Shown here piece after piece: positions 16,025 through 25,793 of a stretch of DNA of 64,000 nucleotides. Made by a program: the position numbers and the translations under genes. Origin of the DNA: JALYJG01 sp033763555 (GTDB taxonomy: Bacteria; Pseudomonadota; Alphaproteobacteria; UBA9219); the NCBI GenBank assembly GCA_033763555.1, contig JANRKK010000039.1, positions 12,175 to 76,174 of the forward strand. The letters run 5' to 3'. A model generated the notes under the pieces. The model was not told the DNA's origin, ran no database searches, and saw only the letters and a list, made by a program, of their open reading frames with translations. Every line of letters begins with the position of its first letter. Position 1 is the stretch's first letter.

Positions 16025-17314
16025 ATGGACTCCATTCGCATACAGGGCGGCAAGCCGCTGCAGGGCAAAATTCATATCAGCGGTGCCAAGAATGCCGCTC
16101 TGCCCCTTATGTCCGCCTGTCTGTTGACGGATGAAGCGCTGACGCTCAGCAATGTGCCGCACCTGGCCGATATTGCGACGATGGCCAATTTGCTGGGCCA
16201 GCATGGCGTCAGCCTTGGCCTGAATGGCCATCATCCCAGGCAAGGCTACACAGGCCGCGCGGTTGAGTTGAAGGCTGAAAAAATCTCCAACATCACAGCG
16301 CCCTATGAATTGGTGCGCAAAATGCGCGCGAGCATTCTGGTTCTTGGCCCGCTGCTGGCGCGTTGCGGCGAAGCAAAAGTTTCCCTGCCCGGCGGCTGCG
16401 CCATCGGCACACGCCCCGTTGATCTGCATATTCAGGCGCTGGAGAGACTCGGCGCTCAGGTCACACTGGATAACGGCTATATCCACGCGCATGCGCCCAA
16501 AGGTTTAACCGGAGCGGAAATCATATTCCCCATGGTCACCGTGACGGGTACCGAAAATATTATGATGGCGGCCTGCCTCGCCAAAGGTGAAACCACCATC
16601 GTCAACGCCGCGCGCGAACCGGAAGTGATTGACCTTGCGGAATGCCTCGTGGCTATGGGTGCGCAGGTCGAGGGCATCGGCTCCGACAAGTTGCATATCA
16701 TCGGTAAAGACAGGCTGCACGGCGCGAACCATAACGTTGTCGCCGACCGTATCGAGACAGGTACTTTCGCCATGGCTGCCGCGATTACCGATGGCGATGT
16801 GGAGCTGATCGGCGGCCGCATGGCTCATCTGCACAGCGTGGTCCGCTTGATGGGCGAAGCCGGAGTCAGCATTGAAGAAACACCAGACGGCCTGCGCGTA
16901 CGCCGCGTGAACGGCTTGCACGGTGTCGATATGATGACAGAGCCTTATCCCGGATTCCCCACCGACCTGCAGGCGCAGATGATGGCGCTGATGTGCGTGG
17001 CACAAGGCGCTTCCATGATCACGGAAACGATTTTCGAGAACCGCTTCATGCATGTGCCGGAACTGCGGCGCATGGGCGCGAACATCACGGTGCATAATGC
17101 TTCGGCCATGATCCGCGGCGTGCCCAAACTGACAGGCGCGCCTGTCATGGCCACCGACCTGCGCGCTTCAGTATCACTGGCGCTGGCAGGTCTTGCCGCT
17201 GAAGGCGAAACCCTCCTCAACCGCGTCTATCATCTCGATCGTGGCTATGAACGGCTGGAAGAAAAACTGGCTGCTTGCGGCGCAACCATCGAACGCATCC
17301 GACAGGCGGCATGA
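16025..17314 (+). CDS. murA: UDP-N-acetylglucosamine 1-carboxyvinyltransferase
   Basis: First committed step of peptidoglycan synthesis: transfers enolpyruvate from PEP to UDP-GlcNAc. 429 residues. Seen: ISGAKNAALPL (Lys22, Asn23), the loop Cys125 in SLPGGCAIGTRPVD (the fosfomycin-sensitive residue), VTGTENIMMAA, PYPGFPTDLQAQ, and the C-terminal NRVYHLDRGYERLEEKL. The stop TGA overlaps the ATG of the DUF2948 gene (ATGA), a typical alphaproteobacterial pairing. Confidence 0.98.
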   Translation: MDSIRIQGGKPLQGKIHISGAKNAALPLMSACLLTDEALTLSNVPHLADIATMANLLGQHGVSLGLNGHHPRQGYTGRAVELKAEKISNITAPYELVRKMRASILVLGPLLARCGEAKVSLPGGCAIGTRPVDLHIQALERLGAQVTLDNGYIHAHAPKGLTGAEIIFPMVTVTGTENIMMAACLAKGETTIVNAAREPEVIDLAECLVAMGAQVEGIGSDKLHIIGKDRLHGANHNVVADRIETGTFAMAAAITDGDVELIGGRMAHLHSVVRLMGEAGVSIEETPDGLRVRRVNGLHGVDMMTEPYPGFPTDLQAQMMALMCVAQGASMITETIFENRFMHVPELRRMGANITVHNASAMIRGVPKLTGAPVMATDLRASVSLALAGLAAEGETLLNRVYHLDRGYERLEEKLAACGATIERIRQAA

Positions 17315-17736
17315 CCGAAAAGCGATTGAAGCTGAAGGCCAGGGACGCCGAGGACATCCAGGTTATTTCCGCCGTCCTGCAGGATTCCATCGCGCCCGTC
17401 TGCGATATGATTTACCGCCCCGAAGAGAAAAACTTCATCATGGTGGTGCATCGGCTGCGGCGCGAAGGCGATGCGGCACAGGGGTTGGAGCGCATCTGCT
17501 GCGCCGTGAACATCAAGGGCGTCGAAAGCGCCCAGATGCAGAATATCGACCTCCATCAGCAGGAGCGCATGCTAGACCTGCTGGCCGCCCTGCCGGAAGG
17601 GCAGTCCCTTCAGTTTGTGTTCGCTGGAGGGCCGAAAATAAAGCTTCAACTGAGTGATTGGGCGATGATTGTCGAGGATTTTGGCGAAAGCTGGCCAGCT
17701 TCCTGCAACCCCTGCCATGAGGCCGAAAGCGCCTGA
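17311..17736 (+). CDS. DUF2948 family protein
   Basis: 141 residues. Family pattern: LKLKARDAEDIQVISAVLQD, DMIYRPEEKNFIMVVHRLRR, RICCAVNIKGVESAQMQNID, and LDLLAALPE. In many alphaproteobacteria this gene follows murA and precedes hisD; here it follows murA with an ATGA overlap, but hisD is absent and ppiC comes next. Cytosolic; function unknown for the family. Start ATG 17311 fixed by the overlap and the family start. Confidence 0.85.
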   Translation: MTEKRLKLKARDAEDIQVISAVLQDSIAPVCDMIYRPEEKNFIMVVHRLRREGDAAQGLERICCAVNIKGVESAQMQNIDLHQQERMLDLLAALPEGQSLQFVFAGGPKIKLQLSDWAMIVEDFGESWPASCNPCHEAESA

Positions 17737-17848
17737 AAAACCCCGGATTCCGTCAAAATATCGCCATACTTAGCGGGCTTGATGTCTTCCCGAAGAGGCC
17801 TTAGGGTCTCAGAAACCGTACACCTCCCACTAACCAGAAGGGTTTTCC

Positions 17849-18712
17849 ATGTCGAAAAGGATTCTTCTTGCCGCCGCTTTGATGCTTGGCGCTTCCTCTG
17901 TTCCGGCGCTGGCCGCCGACGCCCCCAAGGGCGGCGACCCCGTTATCGGCCGCGTCAATGGCCAGGAAATTCACCGCTCGGATTTCATCCGCCAGTTGCA
18001 GATGATGGGCACGCAGGCGCAACAGCTGCCGCCGCAAATGCTTTATCCGCAAGTTCTGCAAAAAATGATCGCCACACGCCTCGTCTCGGCGCAGGGCTAT
18101 GCGCAGAAGCTGCAGGATGACAAGGACGTGAAGGCGCAACTGAAGGAAGCTGAAGCGCAGATCGTCGCGGAAGCCTATGTCCGCCGGACGATTCAGCCTA
18201 AGATCACCGAAGCCAAGATCAAGGAACGCTACGAACAGCTGTCCTCCAAGTTCAAGCCGGAAGATGAAATTCGCGCGCGTCACATTCTGGTACAGACTGA
18301 AGACGAAGCTAAAACTGTCCTCAAGCAGTTGAAGGACGGCGCGGACTTCGCCAAGCTGGCTGAAGAAAAGTCGAAAGACAAAGGCTCAGCCAAGCAGGGC
18401 GGCGATCTCGGCTACTTCCCGCGTGGCGCGATGGTCAAGGCTTTCGCCGATGCCGCTTTTGCCATGAAGGCAGGCGAGCTGAGCGACAAGCCTGTGAAAA
18501 CCGAATTTGGCTATCACATCATCAAGGTTGAAGATAAGCGCAAGTCGGCCCCGCCGCCGATCGCCGAAGTGCGCGACCAGATCGCCAACCAGCTGGGCCA
18601 GGAATTGACGAACGAATTGGTCAAGGGCCTGGAAGCCAAGGCGAAGGTCGAGAAGTTCAATATCGATGGCTCACCGATGAAGACAGCCAGCGACTCCAAA
18701 GCCAAGGAGTAA
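17849..18712 (+). CDS. Periplasmic parvulin-type peptidyl-prolyl isomerase
   Basis: 287 residues. Signal peptide MSKRILLAAALMLGASSVPALA; a SurA-like N-terminal helical part (about 30-135, VIGRVNGQEIHRSDFIRQLQ); one parvulin domain (about 140-235) with IRARHILVQTEDEA, GGDLGYFPRGAMVKAFADAA and TEFGYHIIKVED; and a charged tail. Likely foldase/chaperone for secreted or outer-membrane proteins. AGAAGGG precedes the ATG. Followed by an intrinsic terminator, so transcribed alone or as the last gene. Confidence 0.92.
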   Translation: MSKRILLAAALMLGASSVPALAADAPKGGDPVIGRVNGQEIHRSDFIRQLQMMGTQAQQLPPQMLYPQVLQKMIATRLVSAQGYAQKLQDDKDVKAQLKEAEAQIVAEAYVRRTIQPKITEAKIKERYEQLSSKFKPEDEIRARHILVQTEDEAKTVLKQLKDGADFAKLAEEKSKDKGSAKQGGDLGYFPRGAMVKAFADAAFAMKAGELSDKPVKTEFGYHIIKVEDKRKSAPPPIAEVRDQIANQLGQELTNELVKGLEAKAKVEKFNIDGSPMKTASDSKAKE

Positions 18713-18726
18713 TCCGGCATAGTTTG

Positions 18727-18760
18727 AAAAGGCCTGGGACGGAAGTTCTGGGCCTTTTTT
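18727..18760 (+). terminator. Intrinsic terminator after ppiC
   Basis: AAAAGGCC (18727-18734) pairs with GGCCTTTT (18751-18758), with further inner pairs around a GGAA loop, then a T run to 18760. Confidence 0.85.
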
Positions 18761-18844
18761 CATGGGGTTACCTCTGCCGTTTGCCGTGCTACATGAAGCA
18801 TGTTATTGGCGAAGCCTCTCTCACAGCGCCCCTCAGCCAGCGCC

Positions 18845-19498
18845 ATGAAACGCAAAAAATACCGTCCCCCTGCCCCAGCTAATGACGCCGAGATCAATGG
18901 CCTTGTCCAGCGCCTGAACCTGACGCTGAATGGCCCTCGCGGCAGCATTGTTACCTTCATCGCCGCCCGTTCGGGCGAAGGCACATCCACAGTGGCGCAG
19001 GACGCCGCCATGGCGCTGGCGGCGGAAACAGGCCGCAAAATCCTTTTGCTCGATGCCGGGCCGCTGGATGCCGAACGTTTCTGGTCTTACGGGCTCGATC
19101 CCTACAAAGGCATTGTCGAAATGATCGCCGCAGGACAGCCTATCACCGAGGCTATAAACCCCATCGAACGGAGCGTGCAGTTCGCCCGCTGGATGGGACG
19201 CGAAGAAAATCGCGGCTTGACCGGAAAGCTGGCGCATGACGATGCTTTCTGGAATTCCCTGCGTGAAGCTTTTGGCATTACGGTTATTGATGCTCCAGCA
19301 CGGAATTATGCACCCGATGGCCTGGCCCTGGCAGCCCGGGCGGATGCCACAGTTCTGGTCGTCGAAGCGGAAGCTACACGCCAGCCTGTTGTTGAAAATC
19401 TGCGCGATACGTTGACCGCTGCAAGAGCAAAGATCGCGGGCGTGGTTTTGAACAAACGGCGTTTTTACATCCCGCGCAAGGTGTATGCGCGACTTTAA
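18845..19498 (+). CDS. CpsD/CapB-like P-loop ATPase
   Basis: 217 residues. Resembles the cytosolic ATPase half of bacterial tyrosine kinases and related MinD/ParA-like proteins of polysaccharide export. Walker A variant FIAARSGEGTSTVAQDAAMA, Walker A' LLLDAGP, Walker B region TVIDAPA, then VLVVEAEATRQPVVE and GVVLNKRRFYIP. The C-terminus has only two Tyr (RRFYIPRKVYARL) and no tyrosine cluster, so autophosphorylation is doubtful. No capsule genes adjacent. ATG 18800 would add 15 residues; neither start has a good ribosome site. Confidence 0.75.
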   Translation: MKRKKYRPPAPANDAEINGLVQRLNLTLNGPRGSIVTFIAARSGEGTSTVAQDAAMALAAETGRKILLLDAGPLDAERFWSYGLDPYKGIVEMIAAGQPITEAINPIERSVQFARWMGREENRGLTGKLAHDDAFWNSLREAFGITVIDAPARNYAPDGLALAARADATVLVVEAEATRQPVVENLRDTLTAARAKIAGVVLNKRRFYIPRKVYARL

Positions 19499-21759
19499 TT
19501 GCCCGACGGCCGCACAAAGCGCGCCATAACTTTTTTCAAGCCCGCATCGTCAAAAGCAATTTCCAGCTTGTCGTGATCGATGCGCCGCACCGTGCCTTCG
19601 CCGAAAGTTTCATGCGTCACGCGGTCGCCAACATTCAAGCCATCTTCGCGGCGCGCGGACTTCACCTCATAGGCTTTGCCTTCGATCTGCCGATGCTTGA
19701 GGCGCGGCGGAAGATTCCGGCTTCCTTTTCCTGCCTGCAACTGTTCCCAAAGGGACGGGATACGTTCATGCCGCTCTTCGCGTGACTGCCTGTGCGCGGT
19801 TGATGGCGACGCACCGTGAATAGAGGAGCGCCGTTCGATATGCGCAGCGGGCAATTCACCGATAAAGCGCGACGGCAGCGCATTAATCCAGTTGCCATGC
19901 AGATGTCGGTTGGCGACATGCGAGATGAAGGCTCGCACTCGCGCGCGCGTAATGCCAACATAGGCAAGGCGGCGTTCTTCCTCTAAGCCCTGCGTACCAT
20001 TTTCACTGAGCGCAAGACGGCTGGGGAAAATCTCCTCCTCCCAGCCCGGCAGAAAGACGACATCAAATTCCAGCCCCTTCGCGCCATGCAGCGTCATCAG
20101 CGTCACCTGTTCGCCCGCGCTTTTCTCGGTAGCTTCCAGCACAAGGCTGACATGTTCAAGGAAAGCCGGAAGCGTATCAAATTCTGCCAGCGCGCTGATG
20201 AGCTCCTTAAGGTTCTCCAGCTTGCCGGACGCTTCGGGCGCTTTGCTGGACTGCCACATATCGGTATAGCCGGATTCATCCAGAACGATCTGCGCGACTT
20301 CCGGATGCGGCAGGGTCTTGATCAATTCGCGCCAGCGGACAAAATTTTCGACCAGCCCGCGCAGCGTGGCGCGAAGCTTGGGCTTCAATTCATCCGTTTC
20401 GACCAGCCGTACCGTCGCTTCCATCAGCGAGATGCGTTCCATGCGGCCGAAACCATGCAGCTGCTGCAACGCCGCAGGACCGACGCCGCGCTTGGGCGTG
20501 TTGATAATACGTTCAAACGCCAGATCATCCTCTGGCGAGACCAACAGGCGCAGATAGGCCATCGCATCGCGGATTTCCTGCCGCTCATAGAAACGCGCGC
20601 CGACAAGAACGCGATAAGGGATACCAAGCGCAATGAAGCGCTCTTCAAATTGACGGGTCTGGAAACCCGCACGCACCATAATGGCGATCTGATTCAGCGG
20701 CACGCGGGCGCGCTGCATGGATTCGATTTCATCCGCGACCCAGCGGGCTTCTTCTTCGCCATCCCAGACGGTTTGGATACGAATGCGTTCGCCTGGTTCG
20801 GCGGAGGTCCAGAGAGTTTTGCCCAACCGCATCTGGTTGCGTGCAATCAACCCCGCCGCCGCGCCAAGAATATGTCCGGTGGAACGGTAATTCTGCTCCA
20901 GCCGCACAACCTCGGCGCCCGGGAAATCTTCCTCGAAGCGCAGGATGTTGCCGATCTCCGCGCCGCGCCAGCCATAAATCGACTGATCCTCATCGCCGAC
21001 GCAGCAGATATTGCGGTGCCCCTGCGCCAGAAGGCGCAGCCAGAGATACTGCACGACGTTCGTATCCTGATATTCGTCGACGAGGATGTAACGGAAACGC
21101 TCATGCATCTGCGCCAGAATATCGGGATGATTACGCAGCAAGGTCAGGTGATGCAGCATGAGGTCGCCGAAATCGCAGGCATTCAACGAAGTCAATCGCT
21201 CTTGATACAGCGCATAGAGTTTCGGCAGCTTGCCCCCCGCCAGCTGGCCGCCATCATTGCGCACATCATCCGGCAACAACCCACGGTCTTTCCAGCGACT
21301 GATCACCGCCAGCACGACGCGCGCTGGGGATTTCTTGTCGTCGATATTCTCGACTTCCAGTAATTGCTTGATCAGGCGTATCTGGTCGTCTTCGTCCAGA
21401 ATGGTGAAATTGGGTTTGAGGCCGACAAGCTCGGCATGCGGACGCAGCAAGCGTGCGGCGAGCGAATGAAAGGTGCCGAGATACCAGCCCTCCACCGAAC
21501 GGCCCAGTATTGCCGAAACACGTTCGCGTATTTCCCCAGCAGCCTTGTTGGTGAAGGTGACGGCCAGAATTTGCCCTGGCACGGCCTTGCCCGTGGTCAA
21601 CAGATGCACAAGCCGCGTCGTCAGCACCCGCGTCTTGCCCGTGCCTGCGCCCGCAAGCACCAGAACTGGCCCATCCAGCGCCGCCACGGCAGCCCGCTGG
21701 GCGGGGTTCAGAGCCGCCCAATAGGCGGGTTCGTCTTGTACAGCTAAGGCCTGTTGCAT
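19495..21759 (-). CDS. uvrD: UvrD/PcrA-type DNA helicase
   Basis: SF1A 3'-5' helicase for nucleotide excision and mismatch repair. 754 residues. Order: Q motif LNPAQRAAV, Walker A GAGTGKT (37-43), TFTNKAAGEIRERV, the Walker B region LVDEYQDTN, GDEDQSIYGWRGAE, LEQNYRST, and the C-terminal helicase motifs LMTLHGAKGLEFDVVFLPG and EERRLAYVGITRAR. The C-terminus ends in a Tudor-like segment (VGDRVTHETFGEGTVRRID) as in UvrD/PcrA, a contact for RNA polymerase. Ends overlap the CpsD-like gene by four bases. Confidence 0.97.
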   Translation of the reverse strand: MQQALAVQDEPAYWAALNPAQRAAVAALDGPVLVLAGAGTGKTRVLTTRLVHLLTTGKAVPGQILAVTFTNKAAGEIRERVSAILGRSVEGWYLGTFHSLAARLLRPHAELVGLKPNFTILDEDDQIRLIKQLLEVENIDDKKSPARVVLAVISRWKDRGLLPDDVRNDGGQLAGGKLPKLYALYQERLTSLNACDFGDLMLHHLTLLRNHPDILAQMHERFRYILVDEYQDTNVVQYLWLRLLAQGHRNICCVGDEDQSIYGWRGAEIGNILRFEEDFPGAEVVRLEQNYRSTGHILGAAAGLIARNQMRLGKTLWTSAEPGERIRIQTVWDGEEEARWVADEIESMQRARVPLNQIAIMVRAGFQTRQFEERFIALGIPYRVLVGARFYERQEIRDAMAYLRLLVSPEDDLAFERIINTPKRGVGPAALQQLHGFGRMERISLMEATVRLVETDELKPKLRATLRGLVENFVRWRELIKTLPHPEVAQIVLDESGYTDMWQSSKAPEASGKLENLKELISALAEFDTLPAFLEHVSLVLEATEKSAGEQVTLMTLHGAKGLEFDVVFLPGWEEEIFPSRLALSENGTQGLEEERRLAYVGITRARVRAFISHVANRHLHGNWINALPSRFIGELPAAHIERRSSIHGASPSTAHRQSREERHERIPSLWEQLQAGKGSRNLPPRLKHRQIEGKAYEVKSARREDGLNVGDRVTHETFGEGTVRRIDHDKLEIAFDDAGLKKVMARFVRPSGN

Positions 21760-21811
21760 AAGGCGAATCTAGCACATTGCGCCATCTCTGCCCAAGTAAA
21801 GATACGGCTTT

Positions 21812-22921
21812 TTACTGTACAATACGGCCCGTTTCTTTAAGTGTTCCATCCACCCATTGATAGGTTGAGAAGGCCGGATTAATGCGATCGCCATTCTTTT
21901 CAAAACGCACATCCCCTAAAACCGTTTTAAAACTCTGGCTTCGTAAAATTTCAGCAATTTTGGGGACTTCAAAACTGTTGGTCGCCTTAACGGCATCAGC
22001 ATAGATTTTAACTGCTGCGTATGTCAGGGCCGTTTGCGTTTCAATCGGCCAATTCCGTTTTTTCATCTCTTTATAAAATTGCTGATACAAAGTGCTTTGT
22101 GGCGGATGGGCATAATCGACGGAAATGATTTTGCCTGTATTGTCCTTTCCGACAATATTCAAAAAATCAGGCGAATTAAACGTATCCCAACCATAATAAA
22201 AAACATTCAGCCCTTTTTCATGCAGTTGCCGCGCCAAAAGACCGGCTTCAAGCGTATAGCATGAGCAAATAATAGCATCTGGCTTCAGGTTTTTTAGTCT
22301 ATCGATGATGCTGGAGAAATCCTTATCGCCGCCGGAAATTTCTTCAACCGTCACAACCTTGTTCGGCGTTGTCGCAAGAAACTCCTGCATATATTTCGTC
22401 AGCGCTTTCGTAACCGCAGGCTTATCGGTTACAACCGCGATCTTGCCTTGCGGGTTATGTTGAACAACGTAACGCCCAATGGCCCTGGCGAAAGCCTTGT
22501 CGGTTGCACTTACACGAAAAACGGTCGGTATCCCGCGTTGCGTCAACTCGCTGGCGAGAGCACCAACTTCCATATGCAGCACGCCCTCTTCGCCGTAAAC
22601 TTCAGATGCCGCCATTGACGCCGCCGTGCACCAATGGCCGAAAACCACACCTATTTTCTCATTGACCATTTTGGCGGCAACATTGCGCGCCTGTTTCGGG
22701 TCACAGGCATCGTCCTGAACATAAAGCTCAATCTTCTGTCCCAATAGACCACCCTGAGCGTTGATGTCATCGACGGCCAACTGTGCACCACGCTTGATTT
22801 GTTCGCCAAAGGCCGCGGAACCGCCCGTCATCGGGCCAACAACGCCCAGTCGGATTTCACCCGCATGTGCCGTAGCCATGCCCAAGAAAAGAGAAATGAA
22901 AAAACACGCCAAAGCACGCAT
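21812..22921 (-). CDS. Branched-chain amino acid-type solute receptor (LivJ/LivK family)
   Basis: 369 residues. Signal MRALACFFISLFLGMATAHA, then the type I periplasmic binding fold: EIRLGVVGPMTGGSAAFGEQ, GAQLAVDDINAQGGLLGQKI, DDACDPKQARNVAAKMV, GVVFGHWCTAAS, and GDVRFEKNGDRINPAFSTYQ. Start ATG 22921 has AAGGAG six bases upstream; longer frames run into alaS and are spurious. Only 31 bp after alaS, so possibly read from the alaS mRNA. No liv permease genes here; substrate unknown. The composition is more AT-rich than alaS. Confidence 0.9.
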   Translation of the reverse strand: MRALACFFISLFLGMATAHAGEIRLGVVGPMTGGSAAFGEQIKRGAQLAVDDINAQGGLLGQKIELYVQDDACDPKQARNVAAKMVNEKIGVVFGHWCTAASMAASEVYGEEGVLHMEVGALASELTQRGIPTVFRVSATDKAFARAIGRYVVQHNPQGKIAVVTDKPAVTKALTKYMQEFLATTPNKVVTVEEISGGDKDFSSIIDRLKNLKPDAIICSCYTLEAGLLARQLHEKGLNVFYYGWDTFNSPDFLNIVGKDNTGKIISVDYAHPPQSTLYQQFYKEMKKRNWPIETQTALTYAAVKIYADAVKATNSFEVPKIAEILRSQSFKTVLGDVRFEKNGDRINPAFSTYQWVDGTLKETGRIVQ

Positions 22922-22952
22922 GAGGTTCTCCTTATAATAAAGCTGATAAAGC

Positions 22953-25640
22953 CTAGGCCGCCTTCGCCTTGCTTTCCAGCGCCTTTTCGATGGCCGCGAT
23001 GGCTTGCGGCATTGCGTTAACGTCCGCACCACCGGCCTGCGCCATATCGGGCCGACCGCCACCGCCCTTGCCACCCACGGCTTCGGCGCCGGTTTTGACG
23101 AGATCGACTGCGCTGACCTGCTTGGTCAAATCTTCCGTCACGGCGACGACGATGGAAACCTTATCCTCGAAACTCGCCACGAGCGCGATGACGCCCGATT
23201 TCACCTGGGCCTTGAAGGCATCCGCCATCGGTTTGAGATCTTTGGCGGGAATATCCGGCAAAACGCGGCTGATGAAATTGATGCCGTTGATCTGCTTCGG
23301 CGCTTCGGACGCACTAGCCGATGAACCGCCGCCACCCAGAGCCACCTGACGGCGCAGATCGGCCACTTCGCGCTCCAGACGCTTGCGGTCATCCACAAGT
23401 TGCGCGACACGGCCGGGCAGTTCACCTGCCGGAGCCTTGAGCGCATCAGCCGCAGCCTGCAACGCCTTTTCCTGCTGCCGGAAATAATCTAGCGCCGCCG
23501 TGCCCGTAAGAGCCTCGATACGGCGCACACCCGCCGCCACAGCGCCTTCGGAAATGATCTTGAAGACCATGATGTCACCGGTGCGGCGCACATGCGTACC
23601 ACCGCAGAATTCGACGGAGAAATAATCCTTACCCAAAGCATGACGATCTTCTGCGCCGCCCATATAGAGGACACGGACTTCATCGCCGTATTTTTCGCCG
23701 AACAGCGCCATTGCGCCCTGCCCCATCGCTTCCTGCGGCGACATCAGGCGCGTGACGACTTCTTCATTCATACGGATGCGGCAATTGACCTCATCCTCGA
23801 TTTCCCTGAGCGTTTCAGCCGGAATGGGCGTCGGCTGGCTGAAATCGAAGCGCAGGCGATCCGGTGCGACCAGCGAGCCCTTCTGCGTCACATGCGGGCC
23901 GAGCTTGCGGCGCAAGACTTCGTGCAGCAGATGCGTGGCCGAATGATGCGCGCGGAGGTTCGTGCGGCGCTCGCCATCCACTTCCATCACCGCCATATCA
24001 CCCGTTTTGATCACGCCCTTCTCGACATGCCCATGATGAACGAAGACCGTTTCGGCTTCTTTCCGCGTATCATTGATCTTTACAACCGCGCCGCCCGGCG
24101 TTGTGATCGCTCCAGTATCACCCATCTGCCCGCCCGCTTCGGCATAGAAGGGAGTCTGGTTGGTGACGATATAAACATCCATACCTGCCTTGGCGTCCGC
24201 CACGCGCGCGCCTTCGCGCACAATCGCGGTAATCTGTCCTTCAGCCTTTTCCGTGCTGTAGCCAAGAAATTCAGTTGCACCCAATTCTTCGCGCAGCTCA
24301 AACCACAACTTTGCCGTTCCGGTTTCGCCGGAACCTGCCCAAGCCTTGCGCGCTTCAGCCTTCTGCCGGGCCATGGCAACCTCAAAGCCCCCCACATCAA
24401 CCTTCTTCCCCTGCCCGCGCAGGACATCCTGCGTCAAATCGAGCGGAAAGCCGAAGGTGTCATAAAGCTTGAAGGCAACATCACCTGGCAAAGCGCTGCC
24501 CGATTTCAGTTTTCCAGACTCCTCATCCAGCAGCTTGAGACCGCGATCGAGCATCTGCTTGAAACGGGATTCTTCAAGCTTGAGTGTTGCGATAATCAGC
24601 GGCTCGGCACGCACAAGGTCGGGATAGGCATCGCCCATCTGGCGCACCAGCTGCGGCACGAGGCGGTAGATCAGAGGTTCCTTCGCGCCCAACATATGCG
24701 CGTGGCGCATGGCGCGACGCATGATACGGCGCAGGACATAGCCGCGCCCTTCATTACCCGGCAGCACACCGTCGGCAATCAGGAAAGACGTCGCGCGCAG
24801 ATGATCAGCGATGACACGGAACGAAGCCTGCTGCTTGCCGCGCGGATCGACCTTCACCAGTTCGCCCGTCGCCTCGATGATTGTCTTGAAGAGATCGATA
24901 TCATAGTTGGAGGTGACGCCCTGCATGATGGCGGCCATGCGCTCCAGCCCCATGCCCGTATCAACCGAAGGTTTTGGCAGGTTGATGCGCTTGCCGCCCG
25001 GCTGCTCCTCAAACTGCATGAAAACGAGATTCCAGAATTCGAGGAAACGGTCGCCATCTTCGTCCGGAGTTCCCGGCGGGCCACCCTGCAGCTTGTCGCC
25101 CTGATCGATAAAAATTTCCGAACATGGCCCGCACGGCCCCGTATCGCCCATGCGCCAGAAATTCGCGTCACTCTTGATGCGGATAATTTTATCGTCCGAA
25201 AAACCGGCGATTTTTTTCCAAAGTTTCGCCGCGTCCTCATCCTCGTGATAGACGGTGACCAGAAGATTGTCCTTCTTCAGGCCGAAATCCTTTGTCACCA
25301 ATTCCCAGGCAAAATCGATAGCCTCGGCCTTGAAATAGTCGCCAAAGGAAAAATTGCCGAGCATCTCGAAAAAAGTGTGGTGCCGGGCGGTGTAGCCGAC
25401 ATTTTCAAGGTCGTTATGCTTGCCGCCGGCGCGGACGCATTTCTGGGCCGATGCAGCGCGCTTGTAAGGCCGGGTTTCGGCCCCGGTAAAGACATTCTTG
25501 AACTGTACCATGCCCGAATTGGTGAACATGAGCGTCGGGTCGTTCCGCGGTACCAGAGGGCTGGAATCCACCACGGCATGGGTCTTTCCGGCGAAATAGC
25601 TCAGGAATGTCGAACGGATATCGGCGAGGGTTTTGGTCAT
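22953..25640 (-). CDS. alaS: Alanyl-tRNA synthetase
   Basis: Charges tRNA-Ala and edits mischarged Ser/Gly. 895 residues, usual length. Catalytic core with RNDPTLMFTNSGMVQFKNVF and HHTFFEMLGNFSFGDYFK; editing domain zinc ligands in HHSATHLLHEVLR and CGGTHVRRTG; C-terminal DHHA1-like domain ending GGGRPDMAQAGGAD. ATG 25640 matches the family start (MTKTLADIRSTFLSYF). recA, often next to alaS in alphaproteobacteria, is absent here. Divergent from a small lipoprotein gene with a 153-bp gap. Confidence 0.98.
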   Translation of the reverse strand: MTKTLADIRSTFLSYFAGKTHAVVDSSPLVPRNDPTLMFTNSGMVQFKNVFTGAETRPYKRAASAQKCVRAGGKHNDLENVGYTARHHTFFEMLGNFSFGDYFKAEAIDFAWELVTKDFGLKKDNLLVTVYHEDEDAAKLWKKIAGFSDDKIIRIKSDANFWRMGDTGPCGPCSEIFIDQGDKLQGGPPGTPDEDGDRFLEFWNLVFMQFEEQPGGKRINLPKPSVDTGMGLERMAAIMQGVTSNYDIDLFKTIIEATGELVKVDPRGKQQASFRVIADHLRATSFLIADGVLPGNEGRGYVLRRIMRRAMRHAHMLGAKEPLIYRLVPQLVRQMGDAYPDLVRAEPLIIATLKLEESRFKQMLDRGLKLLDEESGKLKSGSALPGDVAFKLYDTFGFPLDLTQDVLRGQGKKVDVGGFEVAMARQKAEARKAWAGSGETGTAKLWFELREELGATEFLGYSTEKAEGQITAIVREGARVADAKAGMDVYIVTNQTPFYAEAGGQMGDTGAITTPGGAVVKINDTRKEAETVFVHHGHVEKGVIKTGDMAVMEVDGERRTNLRAHHSATHLLHEVLRRKLGPHVTQKGSLVAPDRLRFDFSQPTPIPAETLREIEDEVNCRIRMNEEVVTRLMSPQEAMGQGAMALFGEKYGDEVRVLYMGGAEDRHALGKDYFSVEFCGGTHVRRTGDIMVFKIISEGAVAAGVRRIEALTGTAALDYFRQQEKALQAAADALKAPAGELPGRVAQLVDDRKRLEREVADLRRQVALGGGGSSASASEAPKQINGINFISRVLPDIPAKDLKPMADAFKAQVKSGVIALVASFEDKVSIVVAVTEDLTKQVSAVDLVKTGAEAVGGKGGGGRPDMAQAGGADVNAMPQAIAAIEKALESKAKAA

Positions 25641-25746
25641 ATATTCATTTTTACGGAGGAATCCGGTGAATGTCCAATTTACAGTAAGATGTATGGTTAA
25701 TGACTTAGGCCAACGCATGGCGCCTTGCATTGACACAGATAATCGC

Positions 25747-25755
25747 TGCTATAAT
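25747..25755 (+). promoter_or_regulatory. Extended -10 promoter of the small lipoprotein gene
   Basis: TGC immediately before a perfect TATAAT (25750-25755), an extended -10 element. A TTGACA lies at 25730-25735 but with a spacer of only 14. The start codon is at 25794, with GGAGGG before it. Confidence 0.6.
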
Positions 25756-25793
25756 AGTCAATCTTGGCAAAAACAATTTAGGAGGGAAATATT

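Noticed and set aside
23592..25700. Open frame of about 700 codons antisense to alaS
   Set aside because: alaS is unmistakable on the other strand; the antisense frame has no domain, no ribosome site and the composition of a mirrored GC-biased coding frame.
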